42,772 bases of DNA from Anaerolineae bacterium (GTDB lineage: Bacteria; Chloroflexota; Anaerolineae; B4-G1; SLSP01). The notes beneath the pieces were generated by a model. It saw only the letters and a list, made by a program, of their open reading frames with translations. It had not been told where the DNA came from and searched no databases. The translations under genes and the position numbers were made by a program. Below are positions 1 through 8,545 of this stretch, in pieces (within the stretch, counting starts at the first letter, position 1; each line of letters begins with the position of its first letter). The stretch is taken from positions 1 through 42,772 of the forward strand of contig JALOOJ010000025.1 in the NCBI GenBank assembly GCA_025454475.1. Reading direction: 5' to 3'.

Positions 1-858
1 CAGCAGGAGTGGGCCGCCTCTGCCGGGGCCGGGCGCGCCTTGCGGCAAGACGGCACTGACACGGTCCGCTCGCCGATGTATCTCGGCTGCAATAGCTTCG
101 TCGATGCCGAGATCGGGCGCGTGGTTGATGCTGTGCATCAGTATGTTCCGGAGAACACCTGGATCATCTTCACGTCCGATCACGGTGAGATGCTGGGGGC
201 ACACCATCTCACAGGCAAGGGGCCGGTGATGTACGAGGAGATTGCGCATATTCCCCTCATCATCGAGTGCCCCAAAGTGAGCAGTGAATCCAGCTGGGGT
301 GCCCCACGAAGCGTTGAGACGCTGGTGAGTCATATCGACCTGTTGCCTACTATGATGGACCTTGCGGGGATGGACGTCCCGCCGATACTTGAGGGCAGCA
401 GCCTTGTGCCGGTGCTCGCGGGCGACGAAGACCTTGATCGCGGCGTGGTGGTGACGTTTCAGCGTTACGAGATCGAGCACGATTCCTGGGGCGGCTTTCA
501 GCCGGTACGGGCGATCGTGAAGGGGCAGTACAAGCTGGTGCTGAACCTGCTTCATAGCGACGAGTTCTACAACCTTGAAAGCGACCCCGGCGAGGTGCAA
601 AACCTGATTGATGACGCCAGATCGGCGACCCTGCGCGACCAGTTGCATGATTGTTTGCTGGACTGGATGTATGAGAAACGAGACCCCTTCCGTGGTCCGG
701 TCTGGGAGCGGCGGTCCTGGCGCGGTAGCCGTCGACTGCAGTGGCGGGGCGAGTTCCGCCCGCGCCCCGCGGACGGCTACGCGCCGGAGGTGCGCGACTA
801 CGACACCGGTCTGCCGACGGAGGGCGTGAAGATCGAGTACGGCAGGAAGAAAGCCTGA
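1..858 (+). CDS. Sulfatase (type I, alkaline-phosphatase fold), C-terminal part
   Basis: The frame is open from base 1, so the start and the N-terminal half, which would carry the formylglycine-modified Cys/Ser, lie outside the window. Visible are the late sulfatase signatures: a TSDHGEMLGAH segment (bases about 172-201), whose Asp and His are metal ligands in this family, a following GKGPVMYEE stretch with the usual conserved Lys, and a C-terminal part with the family-like FYNLESDPGEVQNL sequence. Sulfatases hydrolyse sulfate esters, often on sugars. The neighbouring isomerase, GH4 glycosidase and epimerase suggest a carbohydrate substrate, but the substrate cannot be read from this part. 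The family call is solid; specificity is unknown. Confidence 0.9.
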   Translation, partial: QQEWAASAGAGRALRQDGTDTVRSPMYLGCNSFVDAEIGRVVDAVHQYVPENTWIIFTSDHGEMLGAHHLTGKGPVMYEEIAHIPLIIECPKVSSESSWGAPRSVETLVSHIDLLPTMMDLAGMDVPPILEGSSLVPVLAGDEDLDRGVVVTFQRYEIEHDSWGGFQPVRAIVKGQYKLVLNLLHSDEFYNLESDPGEVQNLIDDARSATLRDQLHDCLLDWMYEKRDPFRGPVWERRSWRGSRRLQWRGEFRPRPADGYAPEVRDYDTGLPTEGVKIEYGRKKA

Positions 859-946
859 GGGTCGGCGGGTCCGGGCGTCGGAACGCCTTGGTCGGTCAGC
901 CAACTGAGCTCACAGATTCACCATATCACGGGAGGGAGTAGAGACG

Positions 947-1810
947 ATGTCCGCCACATTCCGAGTCAGTGCCTTTGGTGATGAGATCGCGCCGGATCTG
1001 GACGAGCAACTGACCACGCTGCGTGACCTGAACATCGGCTGTCTGGATCTGAGAGGTGCGTGGGGCAAGAATGTGCTCCACATGGATGACGATGACCTTG
1101 CCCGGGTGGCGCAGGTCTCCAGGAACTATGGTGTCAAGGTGGCCTGTATCGGGAGCCCGATCGGAAAGTCACCGATCGAGGAACCCATCGACTTCGAGGT
1201 GGGCAACCTGCGCCGAATCTTCAAGGCCGGCGACGTCGTCGGCTGCCGCAACGTGCGGTTGTTCTCGTTCTACCCCCCCGATACTAGTACGAATGCGCTG
1301 TACGATCAGTACGTCGAGACCGCGATCGAGCGGTTGGCAGTTCTAACCGATATGGCCGCCAACGAGGGGTTCATGCTGCTGTTGGAGAACGAGAAAGGGA
1401 TCGTGACCGACACGCTCTCACGTTGCGAGGCGGTGGTCAAGGCGATCAGCGCGGTCAGAACCGGCCGCCACTTCCGTTTCATCTGGGACTCCGCGAACTT
1501 CATCCAGGTCGGCGAGGAGCGCGTGGTCGAGCGCGGCTGGCCTATGCTGGGCGATGCCATCGGCTATGTGCACATCAAGGATGCCGTGCTGAGCGATGGT
1601 CACGTTGTGCCTGCTGGTGAGGGCGATGGGCAGTTGCCCCTGTTGCTCGCCCATCTTGTGGAGATCGGGTATCAGGGCACCGTGGCGTTGGAGCCGCACC
1701 TGAAAGTCGCGGGGCATAGCACGGGATTCAGTGGGGCCGATGGCATGCGTATGGCTGCCGATGCGTTGCGGAAGGTGATGGCTGAGGTTGGGTGCGTCGA
1801 GGTATGGTAG
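947..1810 (+). CDS. Sugar phosphate isomerase/epimerase (xylose isomerase-like TIM barrel)
   Basis: A 287-residue protein of the AP-endonuclease-2/xylose-isomerase-like TIM-barrel family. The four usual metal-binding positions are visible: Glu147 in LLLENE, Asp181 in FIWDSANF, His209 in YVHIKDA and Glu249 in ALEPHL. The opening FGDEIAPDLDEQL is typical of sugar isomerases and epimerases of this type. The ATG at 947 is preceded by GGGAGG (about 930-935). It follows the sulfatase by 88 bases and precedes the GH4 gene by 7 bases, so it probably shares their transcript and acts in the same sugar pathway. Substrate is unknown; a hexulose or inosose-type sugar is possible. Confidence 0.85.
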   Translation: MSATFRVSAFGDEIAPDLDEQLTTLRDLNIGCLDLRGAWGKNVLHMDDDDLARVAQVSRNYGVKVACIGSPIGKSPIEEPIDFEVGNLRRIFKAGDVVGCRNVRLFSFYPPDTSTNALYDQYVETAIERLAVLTDMAANEGFMLLLENEKGIVTDTLSRCEAVVKAISAVRTGRHFRFIWDSANFIQVGEERVVERGWPMLGDAIGYVHIKDAVLSDGHVVPAGEGDGQLPLLLAHLVEIGYQGTVALEPHLKVAGHSTGFSGADGMRMAADALRKVMAEVGCVEVW

Positions 1811-1817
1811 CACAGCG

Positions 1818-3176
1818 ATGAGCCACTCTACTGCTCTGAAGGGTACAAGGAAGATCGTGCTCATCGGCGCCGGAAGCGCCGTCTTCACGAAGGGTCTGGT
1901 CGCCGATCTGATCCAGTCGCCGGGGCTTGGCCCCTGGGAGCTTGGGCTGGTGGATATCGACCCGGAAGCACTGGAGACGGCTGAGGGCCTAAGCCGACGG
2001 ATGGTTGAGGCAATGGGGGCCGCGATCAAAGTGACGGCCTCTGTGGATCGCCGCGACGTGTTGCCTGAGGCGGACATAGTGGTCACGACGATCGGTGTGG
2101 GGAAGCGCCGGGCGTGGGAGGCCGATGTCTTCATCCCGAGGAAGCACGGGATCTATCAGCCCGTGGGCGACACAGTTATGCCAGGAGGTATCTCCCGCGC
2201 GATGCGTATGATCCCTGCGCTCGTCGCCATTGCCCGCGACATCGACGAGCTTTGCCCCGAGGCCTGGTTCTTCAACTACAGCAACCCAATGACGGCGAAC
2301 TGCTGGGCGGTGCGCCAGGCTACGGGGGTGCCTGTGGTCGGTCTATGCCATGGGACCTTTGACGTGAGCCGGCAGTTGGCGCACTTTGTGGGAGCCCCGC
2401 CGGAGGAGACAACAACGCGTTTCGCGGGCCTGAATCACCTGACCTTTATCCATGATCTGCGGTGGCGGGGACGGGATATGTGGCCTGTTGCGCGCGAACG
2501 GCTGCGAGAGACACCACCCGATGCCTTTGCTTTGCACAATCCCTTCTCCTGGTCTCTCTTTGAAGCCTACGGGGCGTACCCGTCTGCCAACGATCGCCAC
2601 GTGACCGAGTTTTTCCCCGAGCGGTTCCCCGGCGGGCAGTACTATGGGAAGACGCTGGGCGTGGATGCCTATTCGTTCGAGGACACGATCGCCTCGGGTG
2701 ATCGCAGCTACGACCAGATGCGGGCGCAGGCGCTTGGCGAGGAGCCACTGGATGCATGGATCTTCCACCACAGCGTCGGCGAGCACGAGCAGCTCCTGAA
2801 CATCATCCGGGCGCTGCGCTATGATACGCGTGAGGTGTTTGCCGTGAACCTGCCCAACGAGGGCACGGTCCGCAGCCTGCCTGACGACGCTGTCCTGGAG
2901 ATTCCGGCTGTCGCGACAGCGGCGGGACTGATGCCGATGCAGACGCCGGATTTTTCCGATGAGTTGGCGGCGATCATCGCGCGCCGGTTAGCATCAACGC
3001 GGCTCACGGTGACGGCGGCCCTGAATGGCGACCGGAAGCTGTTTGTTGAAGCGCTGCTCCTGGATGGGGCGGTTAGTGACCGCGGTGTTGCCGAGGCGAT
3101 GGTGGATGAGTACCTCGTAGCGCATCGGTCCAACTTGCCGAACTTCACCCATTCGGGTGAAGCGACTCACGGGTAG
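1818..3176 (+). CDS. GH4-family NAD- and metal-dependent glycosidase (alpha-galactosidase/alpha-glucosidase type)
   Basis: A 452-residue glycoside hydrolase family 4 enzyme. These enzymes cleave glycosides by an NAD+-dependent redox/elimination mechanism with a divalent metal. Seen: N-terminal Rossmann motif IGAGSAVFTKG (Gly17-Gly19-Ser20), the NYSNPM segment, the metal-site pair Cys177-His178 in LCHGT, and GLNHLTF with His207. The later YGAYPSANDRHVTEFFP stretch resembles alpha-galactosidase/alpha-glucosidase members more than the 6-phospho-beta-glucosidase group. I chose the ATG at 1818, which places the Rossmann strand about 12 residues in; a TTG at 1788 would overlap the previous gene. 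It lies 8 bases before the AGE-family epimerase gene. Anomer and sugar specificity are not resolved. Confidence 0.88.
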   Translation: MSHSTALKGTRKIVLIGAGSAVFTKGLVADLIQSPGLGPWELGLVDIDPEALETAEGLSRRMVEAMGAAIKVTASVDRRDVLPEADIVVTTIGVGKRRAWEADVFIPRKHGIYQPVGDTVMPGGISRAMRMIPALVAIARDIDELCPEAWFFNYSNPMTANCWAVRQATGVPVVGLCHGTFDVSRQLAHFVGAPPEETTTRFAGLNHLTFIHDLRWRGRDMWPVARERLRETPPDAFALHNPFSWSLFEAYGAYPSANDRHVTEFFPERFPGGQYYGKTLGVDAYSFEDTIASGDRSYDQMRAQALGEEPLDAWIFHHSVGEHEQLLNIIRALRYDTREVFAVNLPNEGTVRSLPDDAVLEIPAVATAAGLMPMQTPDFSDELAAIIARRLASTRLTVTAALNGDRKLFVEALLLDGAVSDRGVAEAMVDEYLVAHRSNLPNFTHSGEATHG

Positions 3177-3184
3177 GGGCGACC

Positions 3185-4543
3185 ATGAATGGGACAAGCC
3201 GAGACGTATGTGGCGTCCGGGCGCGATTGCTCAGAGCGCGCGCAGAACTGGAGCAGCACCTGACCCAGGGGATCATACCTTTCTGGACACAACGTGCCAT
3301 CGACAGGATCTATGGCGGCTATCTGACGTGCTTCGATGCCGAAGGTCGCTTGCTTGAGACCGATACCGATAAGCATATCGTGACGCAGACGCGACTGATC
3401 TGGGGCTTCTCGACGTTCTACCAGATCGAGCGGCAGCGGACTGCCGAGCGGCAGCGGACTGCCGAGCGGCAGCGGACTGGCCAAGCCAACGAGAGTCGCC
3501 ATCTGGAGTATGCGCGCCAAGGCGTTGACTTTTTCATCGAGCACTTCTGGGACGCGCTCCACGGGGGGTGGGCCTGGAAAGTGGCGCGCGATGGGACCAT
3601 GCTCGACAACGGCAAGGTGGTTTACGGGCAGAGCTTCGCGATCTACGCGTTGGCGACATACACCCTGGCAACCGGTGACCCGCGAGGTCTGGACTATGCC
3701 GAGCGCACCTTTGATTTGCTGCAGAGGTACTGCGCGGATGTGGCGCGCGGCGGATACTACGAGAACCTCGAACCTGACTGGCAGCTCTCGCCAGACGGTT
3801 TCTGCGCTGGAGACCGCAAATCGCTGGACATCCATATGCACCTCCTGGAGTGTTTCACGGTGTTGGCGCAGGCGTCTGGGAAGGAAATCCATCGGCGGAG
3901 GCTTCAGGAGGTCATCGACGTCATCCACAAGCACATGATCGACCCTGAGAGCGGCTGCGGAGGGAACCAGTATGATCTAGCGTTTCGCCAGGTCCCGGCA
4001 ATCGCGATTCACCGGACGTGGAACGCAGACAGGGAAGGCGAATCCGTCGAGACACCGACGGATACAACGTCCTACGGGCACAATGTTGAGTTGGCGTGGT
4101 TGTTGGTCCGCGCCGGCGAAATCCTGGGAAAAGCCCGCAACGCCTATGAGGATGTCGTGCGACGCCTGGTGGACCATTCGCTGAGATACGGCCTCGACCG
4201 CGTCAATGGTGGGTTGTTCCGCGATGGTCCTCACGCTGGGCCCGCACTGGTGCGTGACAAGGAGTTCTGGCAGAATGCCGAGGCGCTTGTGGGGTATCTC
4301 GACGCCTTCGAAGTCACAGGCGATCAGCAGTACTTCGAGGCGTTCGAGCTTGTCTGGGCTTTCGTGTGGCAGCATATGATCAACCATGGACTTGGCGAAT
4401 GGATGACGCTCGTCAGCGAGTCGGGTGAGCCCCTGATCCCCGCCGTCGGCAACCCCTGGAAGGCGTGCTATCATTCGGGACGTGCGGTGTATGAATCGAT
4501 CCGAAGGATCGATATGCTTATGTCGAATACTAGGGTGAGGTAA
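3185..4543 (+). CDS. N-acylglucosamine 2-epimerase (AGE) family protein, cellobiose 2-epimerase-like
   Basis: A 452-residue (alpha/alpha)6-barrel sugar epimerase/isomerase. Family hallmarks: the WAWKVARDG region after helix 2, His217/His219 in IHMHLLE, His299 in SYGHNVELAWLL, WQNAEALVGYLDA, and His430 in the NPWKACYHSGRA ending. SYGHN plus the two other His motifs are typical of cellobiose 2-epimerase-like members, which interconvert a reducing-end glucose and mannose. AGG-rich sequence just before the ATG at 3185 gives the ribosome site. Residues about 82-98 are a low-complexity insert, RQRTAE repeated nearly three times, in the loop between the first helices and encoded by an 18-base tandem repeat. 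It closes the sulfatase-isomerase-GH4 run. The exact substrate is unknown. Confidence 0.87.
   Translation: MNGTSRDVCGVRARLLRARAELEQHLTQGIIPFWTQRAIDRIYGGYLTCFDAEGRLLETDTDKHIVTQTRLIWGFSTFYQIERQRTAERQRTAERQRTGQANESRHLEYARQGVDFFIEHFWDALHGGWAWKVARDGTMLDNGKVVYGQSFAIYALATYTLATGDPRGLDYAERTFDLLQRYCADVARGGYYENLEPDWQLSPDGFCAGDRKSLDIHMHLLECFTVLAQASGKEIHRRRLQEVIDVIHKHMIDPESGCGGNQYDLAFRQVPAIAIHRTWNADREGESVETPTDTTSYGHNVELAWLLVRAGEILGKARNAYEDVVRRLVDHSLRYGLDRVNGGLFRDGPHAGPALVRDKEFWQNAEALVGYLDAFEVTGDQQYFEAFELVWAFVWQHMINHGLGEWMTLVSESGEPLIPAVGNPWKACYHSGRAVYESIRRIDMLMSNTRVR
3428..3479 (+). repeat. 18-base in-frame tandem repeat inside the AGE-family gene
   Basis: The unit CGGCAGCGGACTGCCGAG occurs exactly at 3431-3448 and 3449-3466, followed by its first 13 bases at 3467-3479. 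It encodes Arg-Gln-Arg-Thr-Ala-Glu repeats, so copy changes keep the frame. Confidence 0.95.
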
Positions 4544-4583
4544 CGTCGAGGTAGATTAGCCTGCTCGAACGGCGCCAGGCGGG

Positions 4584-4628
4584 GCGTGTGGGATGGCGCA
4601 TCTCTCAAGAGTGCGTGACCCCACACGC
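4584..4628. other. Imperfect hairpin downstream of the AGE gene
   Basis: GCGTGTGGG (4584-4592) pairs with CCCACACGC (4620-4628), with a further short CGCA/TGCG pairing inside and an 11-base loop. It lies in the 138-base gap between the sugar block and the C11 peptidase gene. There is no T-run after it, so a terminator role is only possible. The rest of the gap shows no clear consensus promoter. Confidence 0.4.
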
Positions 4629-4681
4629 TTGGCGTTTCGACGGGCGAAGATGGTACTGTAGGACTGTGGAGGGAGGTATCC

Positions 4682-7243
4682 ATGTCTGACGATAAGCCGA
4701 TTCGTGTTACGCGACGACGGCGCAGTAGCTCATCACAGCCGGGTGAGAGGGAACGCGCCACGGCCCCAAGCAGAAGGCAGCGCCCGGATCCTGCGCGACC
4801 TGAGCAGTCAAGACCGCTCAGTTCGTCCACGCAGCGGCCAGCAGATCAAGGCTACGGCGGGCAGGTTCCTATGGGGCAGTTTGGCGGTGGAGGTGTGCAG
4901 AACCCGCCGGGGTCAGCAGGATTGGGCGGGCTCCAGAACTTGCTCGGAGGGCGCAAGGTTCCTCCGCTGGTGCTCCTTGGCCTACTCGGGGTCGGAGTTC
5001 TGTGCGTCTGCGTGGTCATAGCGGTCGCCCTATCTTCGGGCGATGGTGGTGGCCTCGGGGGATTCGTCGACGTCTTCCCCACGCAAGTGGAGCCCCCCTA
5101 TACCGAACCCGGCGGCAGTGGACTGCCGACGGCAGTGCCCGCGGCGACGCGGACGCCCCGGCCCTTTGTGCCACCCGCTTCGTTCTCGGGCAGTGACGAT
5201 GATACCTGGCTAGTTATGCTCTACCAGGATGCTGATGACAAGGTGCTGGAGCAGGACATCTACCTGGACCTCAATGAGGCCGAACGTGTCGGCTCGGGGG
5301 ATCAAGTACAGATCGTGACCCAGATCGATCGCTATCGGGGCGGCTATGCCGGAGACGGCGACTGGTCGTCCACGAAACGATTCCTCATCACGTTGGACCC
5401 GGACCTCAATCGGCTGCGCTCTCAGGAGATTGCGGATCTCGGCGAGGTCAACATGGCTGAAGGCGACACGTTGGTGGATTTCGCCTCGTGGGCCATCGAG
5501 ACTTTCCCGGCGGATAGGTACGTGCTGATCCTGTCGGACCATGGTATGGGCTGGCCAGGGGGATGGTCGGACGGATCGACCTCCGGCAGGGGAGGAGACA
5601 ATATCGCTCTGGCTGCGATGGGTGACTATCTGTTCCTGATGGAGCTCGATGAGGCATTGCAGAGGATCCGGGACGCTTCCGGAGTGGACCAGTTCGAGCT
5701 CATCGGCATGGACGCTTGTCTGATGGGACACCTCGAGGTGTACACGATGCTGGCCCACCACGCCCGGTACGCAGTGGCATCTCAGGAGACCGAGCCTGCC
5801 TTGGGGTGGGCCTATACGAAATTCCTGGGCCAACTTAGGGCGAACCCGGCGATGGACGGAGCGGAGTTGGGGCGCCTGATAGTTGATAGCTACATCGCAG
5901 ATGATCAGCGCATCGTGGATGACCAGGCGCGAGCCGAGTGGCTGTCGCGCGGCTCGCCGATGGGCGGCACCTTCGGACTGCCGACGGCAGAGCAGTTGGC
6001 GCAGCAGTTAGAGGGGAGTGTCACGCTTGCCGCCATTGATCTGGGCGAGATCGCTCCACTGAATAATAGCTTCAATACCTTTGCACACACGCTTCAGGGG
6101 GCAAGCCAGACCCAGGTTGCTCGGGCACGGTCGTATGCACAGTCGTTCACGAGCATCTTTGGTCAGCAAGTGCCTCCCTCGTATCTCGATCTGGGCCATC
6201 TGACTCAGCTACTGCGCTCTGAGAGCGGCAGCAGAGCTGTCGCGGATTCGGCGGATGATGTGTTGGCGGCGCTGGATCGAGCCGTGATCGCGGAGAGGCA
6301 CGGACGCAAGAAAGCCGGCGCGACGGGGATCTCTATCTACTTCCCCAACTCACAGGTTTTCCAGTCACCGTATGCGGGCGCCCAGTCCTACACAACGGTG
6401 GCGCGAGCGTTTGCTTCCGAGTCGCTTTGGGATGACTTCCTGATTTACCACTACACCGGTAGGCCATTCGAGTTAGGGTCGGGTGTGGTGGCGGTGCCGG
6501 ATCGTGGCGCGACGATCGAGGGGCCGGGGGCTGGTACCATCTCGGTCTCGCCCGTTAGGCTGTCCTCAAGCACGGCCACGCCCGGGCGTCCGGTCGTGTT
6601 GAGCACCGATATCAGTGGCGAGACCATCGGCTACGTGCAGCTATTCGTGGGCTTCTTCGATCAGGCTGCCAACTCCATCTTCGTGGCCGATCAGGATTAT
6701 CTGGAGAGCGCTGAGACCCGTGAGATCGACGGCGTGTACTATCCCGTTTGGCCAAGCGGCAGTTTCACGATGGAGTTTGAGTGGGAACCGATTGTCTTCG
6801 CGATCAGTGATGGCGTTGACTCGGTAGTGGCGCTCTTCAAGCCCGAATTGTACGGGGCCACGTTCGAGGATGCTGTCTATAGCGTCGATGGCACCTACAC
6901 CTTCGCGAGCGGCGGTGAGTCGCGCTATGCCCGCCTTTATTTCAGCGACGGTGTCCTGCGGCAGGTGTTCGGCTTTACGGGTGAAGCCGGCGTCGGTGCA
7001 CCTCGCGAGATCGCGCCGAGCGCCGGCGACACATTCACGGTCCTTGACAAGTGGCTGGACCTGGACGCTAGTGGGAATCCGGGTGGTACGGTGTCTCTTG
7101 CGGGTAGGACCCTCACGTTCGGAGACGCGATGTTCACCTGGGAGGAGCTCGATGCGGCCCAAGGTGTATACGTCGTTGGGTTCGTCGTGCAGGATCTGGA
7201 CGGCAATGCCACTGAGACGCTGGATGTTGTGACTGTGGAGTGA
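4682..7243 (+). CDS. Membrane-anchored clostripain-like (C11 family) cysteine peptidase
   Basis: An 853-residue protein. Residues 1-92 are basic, Ser/Pro/Gly-rich and probably disordered in the cytoplasm; residues about 93-118 form one membrane segment without a cleavage site, followed by a Pro/Thr-rich linker, so the rest should face outward (type II anchor). From about residue 174 the sequence follows clostripain-like peptidases: a WLVMLYQDADD opening, the catalytic-type His287 in LSDHGMGWPGG and Cys346 in GMDACLMGHLEV. Residues beyond about 600 form beta-rich domains of unknown role. GGGAGG precedes the ATG at 4682. Clostripain-type enzymes cut after Arg or Lys; whether this one does is unknown. 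It sits between sugar-metabolism genes with no obvious functional tie. Confidence 0.85.
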   Translation: MSDDKPIRVTRRRRSSSSQPGERERATAPSRRQRPDPARPEQSRPLSSSTQRPADQGYGGQVPMGQFGGGGVQNPPGSAGLGGLQNLLGGRKVPPLVLLGLLGVGVLCVCVVIAVALSSGDGGGLGGFVDVFPTQVEPPYTEPGGSGLPTAVPAATRTPRPFVPPASFSGSDDDTWLVMLYQDADDKVLEQDIYLDLNEAERVGSGDQVQIVTQIDRYRGGYAGDGDWSSTKRFLITLDPDLNRLRSQEIADLGEVNMAEGDTLVDFASWAIETFPADRYVLILSDHGMGWPGGWSDGSTSGRGGDNIALAAMGDYLFLMELDEALQRIRDASGVDQFELIGMDACLMGHLEVYTMLAHHARYAVASQETEPALGWAYTKFLGQLRANPAMDGAELGRLIVDSYIADDQRIVDDQARAEWLSRGSPMGGTFGLPTAEQLAQQLEGSVTLAAIDLGEIAPLNNSFNTFAHTLQGASQTQVARARSYAQSFTSIFGQQVPPSYLDLGHLTQLLRSESGSRAVADSADDVLAALDRAVIAERHGRKKAGATGISIYFPNSQVFQSPYAGAQSYTTVARAFASESLWDDFLIYHYTGRPFELGSGVVAVPDRGATIEGPGAGTISVSPVRLSSSTATPGRPVVLSTDISGETIGYVQLFVGFFDQAANSIFVADQDYLESAETREIDGVYYPVWPSGSFTMEFEWEPIVFAISDGVDSVVALFKPELYGATFEDAVYSVDGTYTFASGGESRYARLYFSDGVLRQVFGFTGEAGVGAPREIAPSAGDTFTVLDKWLDLDASGNPGGTVSLAGRTLTFGDAMFTWEELDAAQGVYVVGFVVQDLDGNATETLDVVTVE

Positions 7244-7259
7244 TCCAAAGGGGGGATGA

Positions 7260-8519
7260 ATGAGGGACGTGACTGTGGCTATGGTAGCCCTTGGCGGGTA
7301 CGGCAACACGTACTTGCGAGAGCTCTTTGGCGTCGGAGTGACCGTGCCTCGCGAGGGCTACCACCTGGTCGCCGGGATTGACCCCAACCCTGTGGGCTGC
7401 AGCCACATAGATCGGTTCAAGGAGGCGAGCATCCCGATATACCCGGACCTCGATGCCTTCTACGCCGAGGCCACGGCGGACCTAGTGGTCATTGCCGCGC
7501 CAATTCACCTTCATGCGCCCTTCACTATGAACGCTCTGGCGCATGGTTCCAACGTGCTGTGCGAGAAGCCAATTGCTGCCACGATTCAGGAAGTGCAGCA
7601 GATGGCTCAGGCCGAGGCTGAGGCGCCGGGTTTTGTCGGGATCGGGTATCAGTGGTCCTACTCCGAGACGATGCAAAGCCTAAAGGCTGACGTGATGGGA
7701 GGGCTGTTGGGTAAGCCTTTGCGCTGCCGCACCAAGGTGCTGTGGCCACGTCCTCTTTCCTACTACCACCGGAACAACTGGGCCGCCAAACTCAAGTCGC
7801 CTGATGGTCGCTGGATTCTGGACAGCCCGGTCAATAACGCCACGGCGCATTATCTGCACAATGCCCTGTACATCCTAGGCCCGACGCGCGAGACGAGCGC
7901 CCGCCCGCTTGATGTGCAGGCCGAGCTCTATCGCGCGAATGCCATCGAGAACTACGACACCGCCGCGATGCGGGTCCACGTCGTCTGGGGAGAGCACGGG
8001 GATGGCGTCGAGGTGTTGTTCTACACGTCGCATCCGGTGGATGAGAATATCGGTCCGGTGCTCGTCTATGAGTTCGAGGACGCGGTTGTAGAGTACGGTG
8101 CCTATGGCGGTCGTCGGAATGAGGATAACCCACTGATAGCGAGGTTCAGGGATGGTCGTGTGAAGGACTACGGCGATCCCTTCGCCGATGAGGTGGGCAA
8201 GCTGTGGCAGGCGGTAGATTCTGTGCGCAACGGGGCCCCGCTGGCTTGTGGAGTCAGTGCGGCGACGCCGCATACGCTCTGCGTGAATGGGGCTCAGGAA
8301 TCGCCGCAAGAGATCGCGGCGTTCCCCCCCGACCTGGTGCATCACACCCCTCTAGGCGCTGACGACACGCTGGTCTGGGTCGCGGGGCTGCGTGAGACAC
8401 TGGAGAGCTGCTATGACGCCGGTGTGCTCCCATCGGAACTTGGCGCTGTGGGCTGGGCGCGGGCTGGGCGCCGCGTCGATCTGCGCACCTACTCACATTA
8501 TCCCTCCTCCGTGGTGTAG
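7260..8519 (+). CDS. Gfo/Idh/MocA-family oxidoreductase
   Basis: A 419-residue NAD(P)-dependent dehydrogenase-like protein. The N-terminal Rossmann part has a VALGGYGNTYL loop, the VIAAPIHLHAPF strand-loop and the diagnostic Glu102-Lys103-Pro104 (CEKPIA). The C-terminal part is the beta-sheet substrate domain, with His/Asn-rich active-site stretches such as NNATAHYLHNALY. Members oxidise or reduce sugars, inositols or their derivatives, or process glycosides. AAGGGGGG lies directly before the ATG at 7260, 16 bases after the peptidase stop. Its presence beside GH4 and epimerase genes suggests a sugar substrate. The glycine loop (GGYGN) departs from the common GxGxxG. Substrate unknown. Confidence 0.85.
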   Translation: MRDVTVAMVALGGYGNTYLRELFGVGVTVPREGYHLVAGIDPNPVGCSHIDRFKEASIPIYPDLDAFYAEATADLVVIAAPIHLHAPFTMNALAHGSNVLCEKPIAATIQEVQQMAQAEAEAPGFVGIGYQWSYSETMQSLKADVMGGLLGKPLRCRTKVLWPRPLSYYHRNNWAAKLKSPDGRWILDSPVNNATAHYLHNALYILGPTRETSARPLDVQAELYRANAIENYDTAAMRVHVVWGEHGDGVEVLFYTSHPVDENIGPVLVYEFEDAVVEYGAYGGRRNEDNPLIARFRDGRVKDYGDPFADEVGKLWQAVDSVRNGAPLACGVSAATPHTLCVNGAQESPQEIAAFPPDLVHHTPLGADDTLVWVAGLRETLESCYDAGVLPSELGAVGWARAGRRVDLRTYSHYPSSVV

Positions 8520-8545
8520 GTGCGCCGCGTGGCCCTGAGCCGAGT

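Noticed and set aside
3428-3479. CRISPR-like or regulatory repeat
   Set aside because: The units are contiguous with no spacers and encode a loop of the epimerase.
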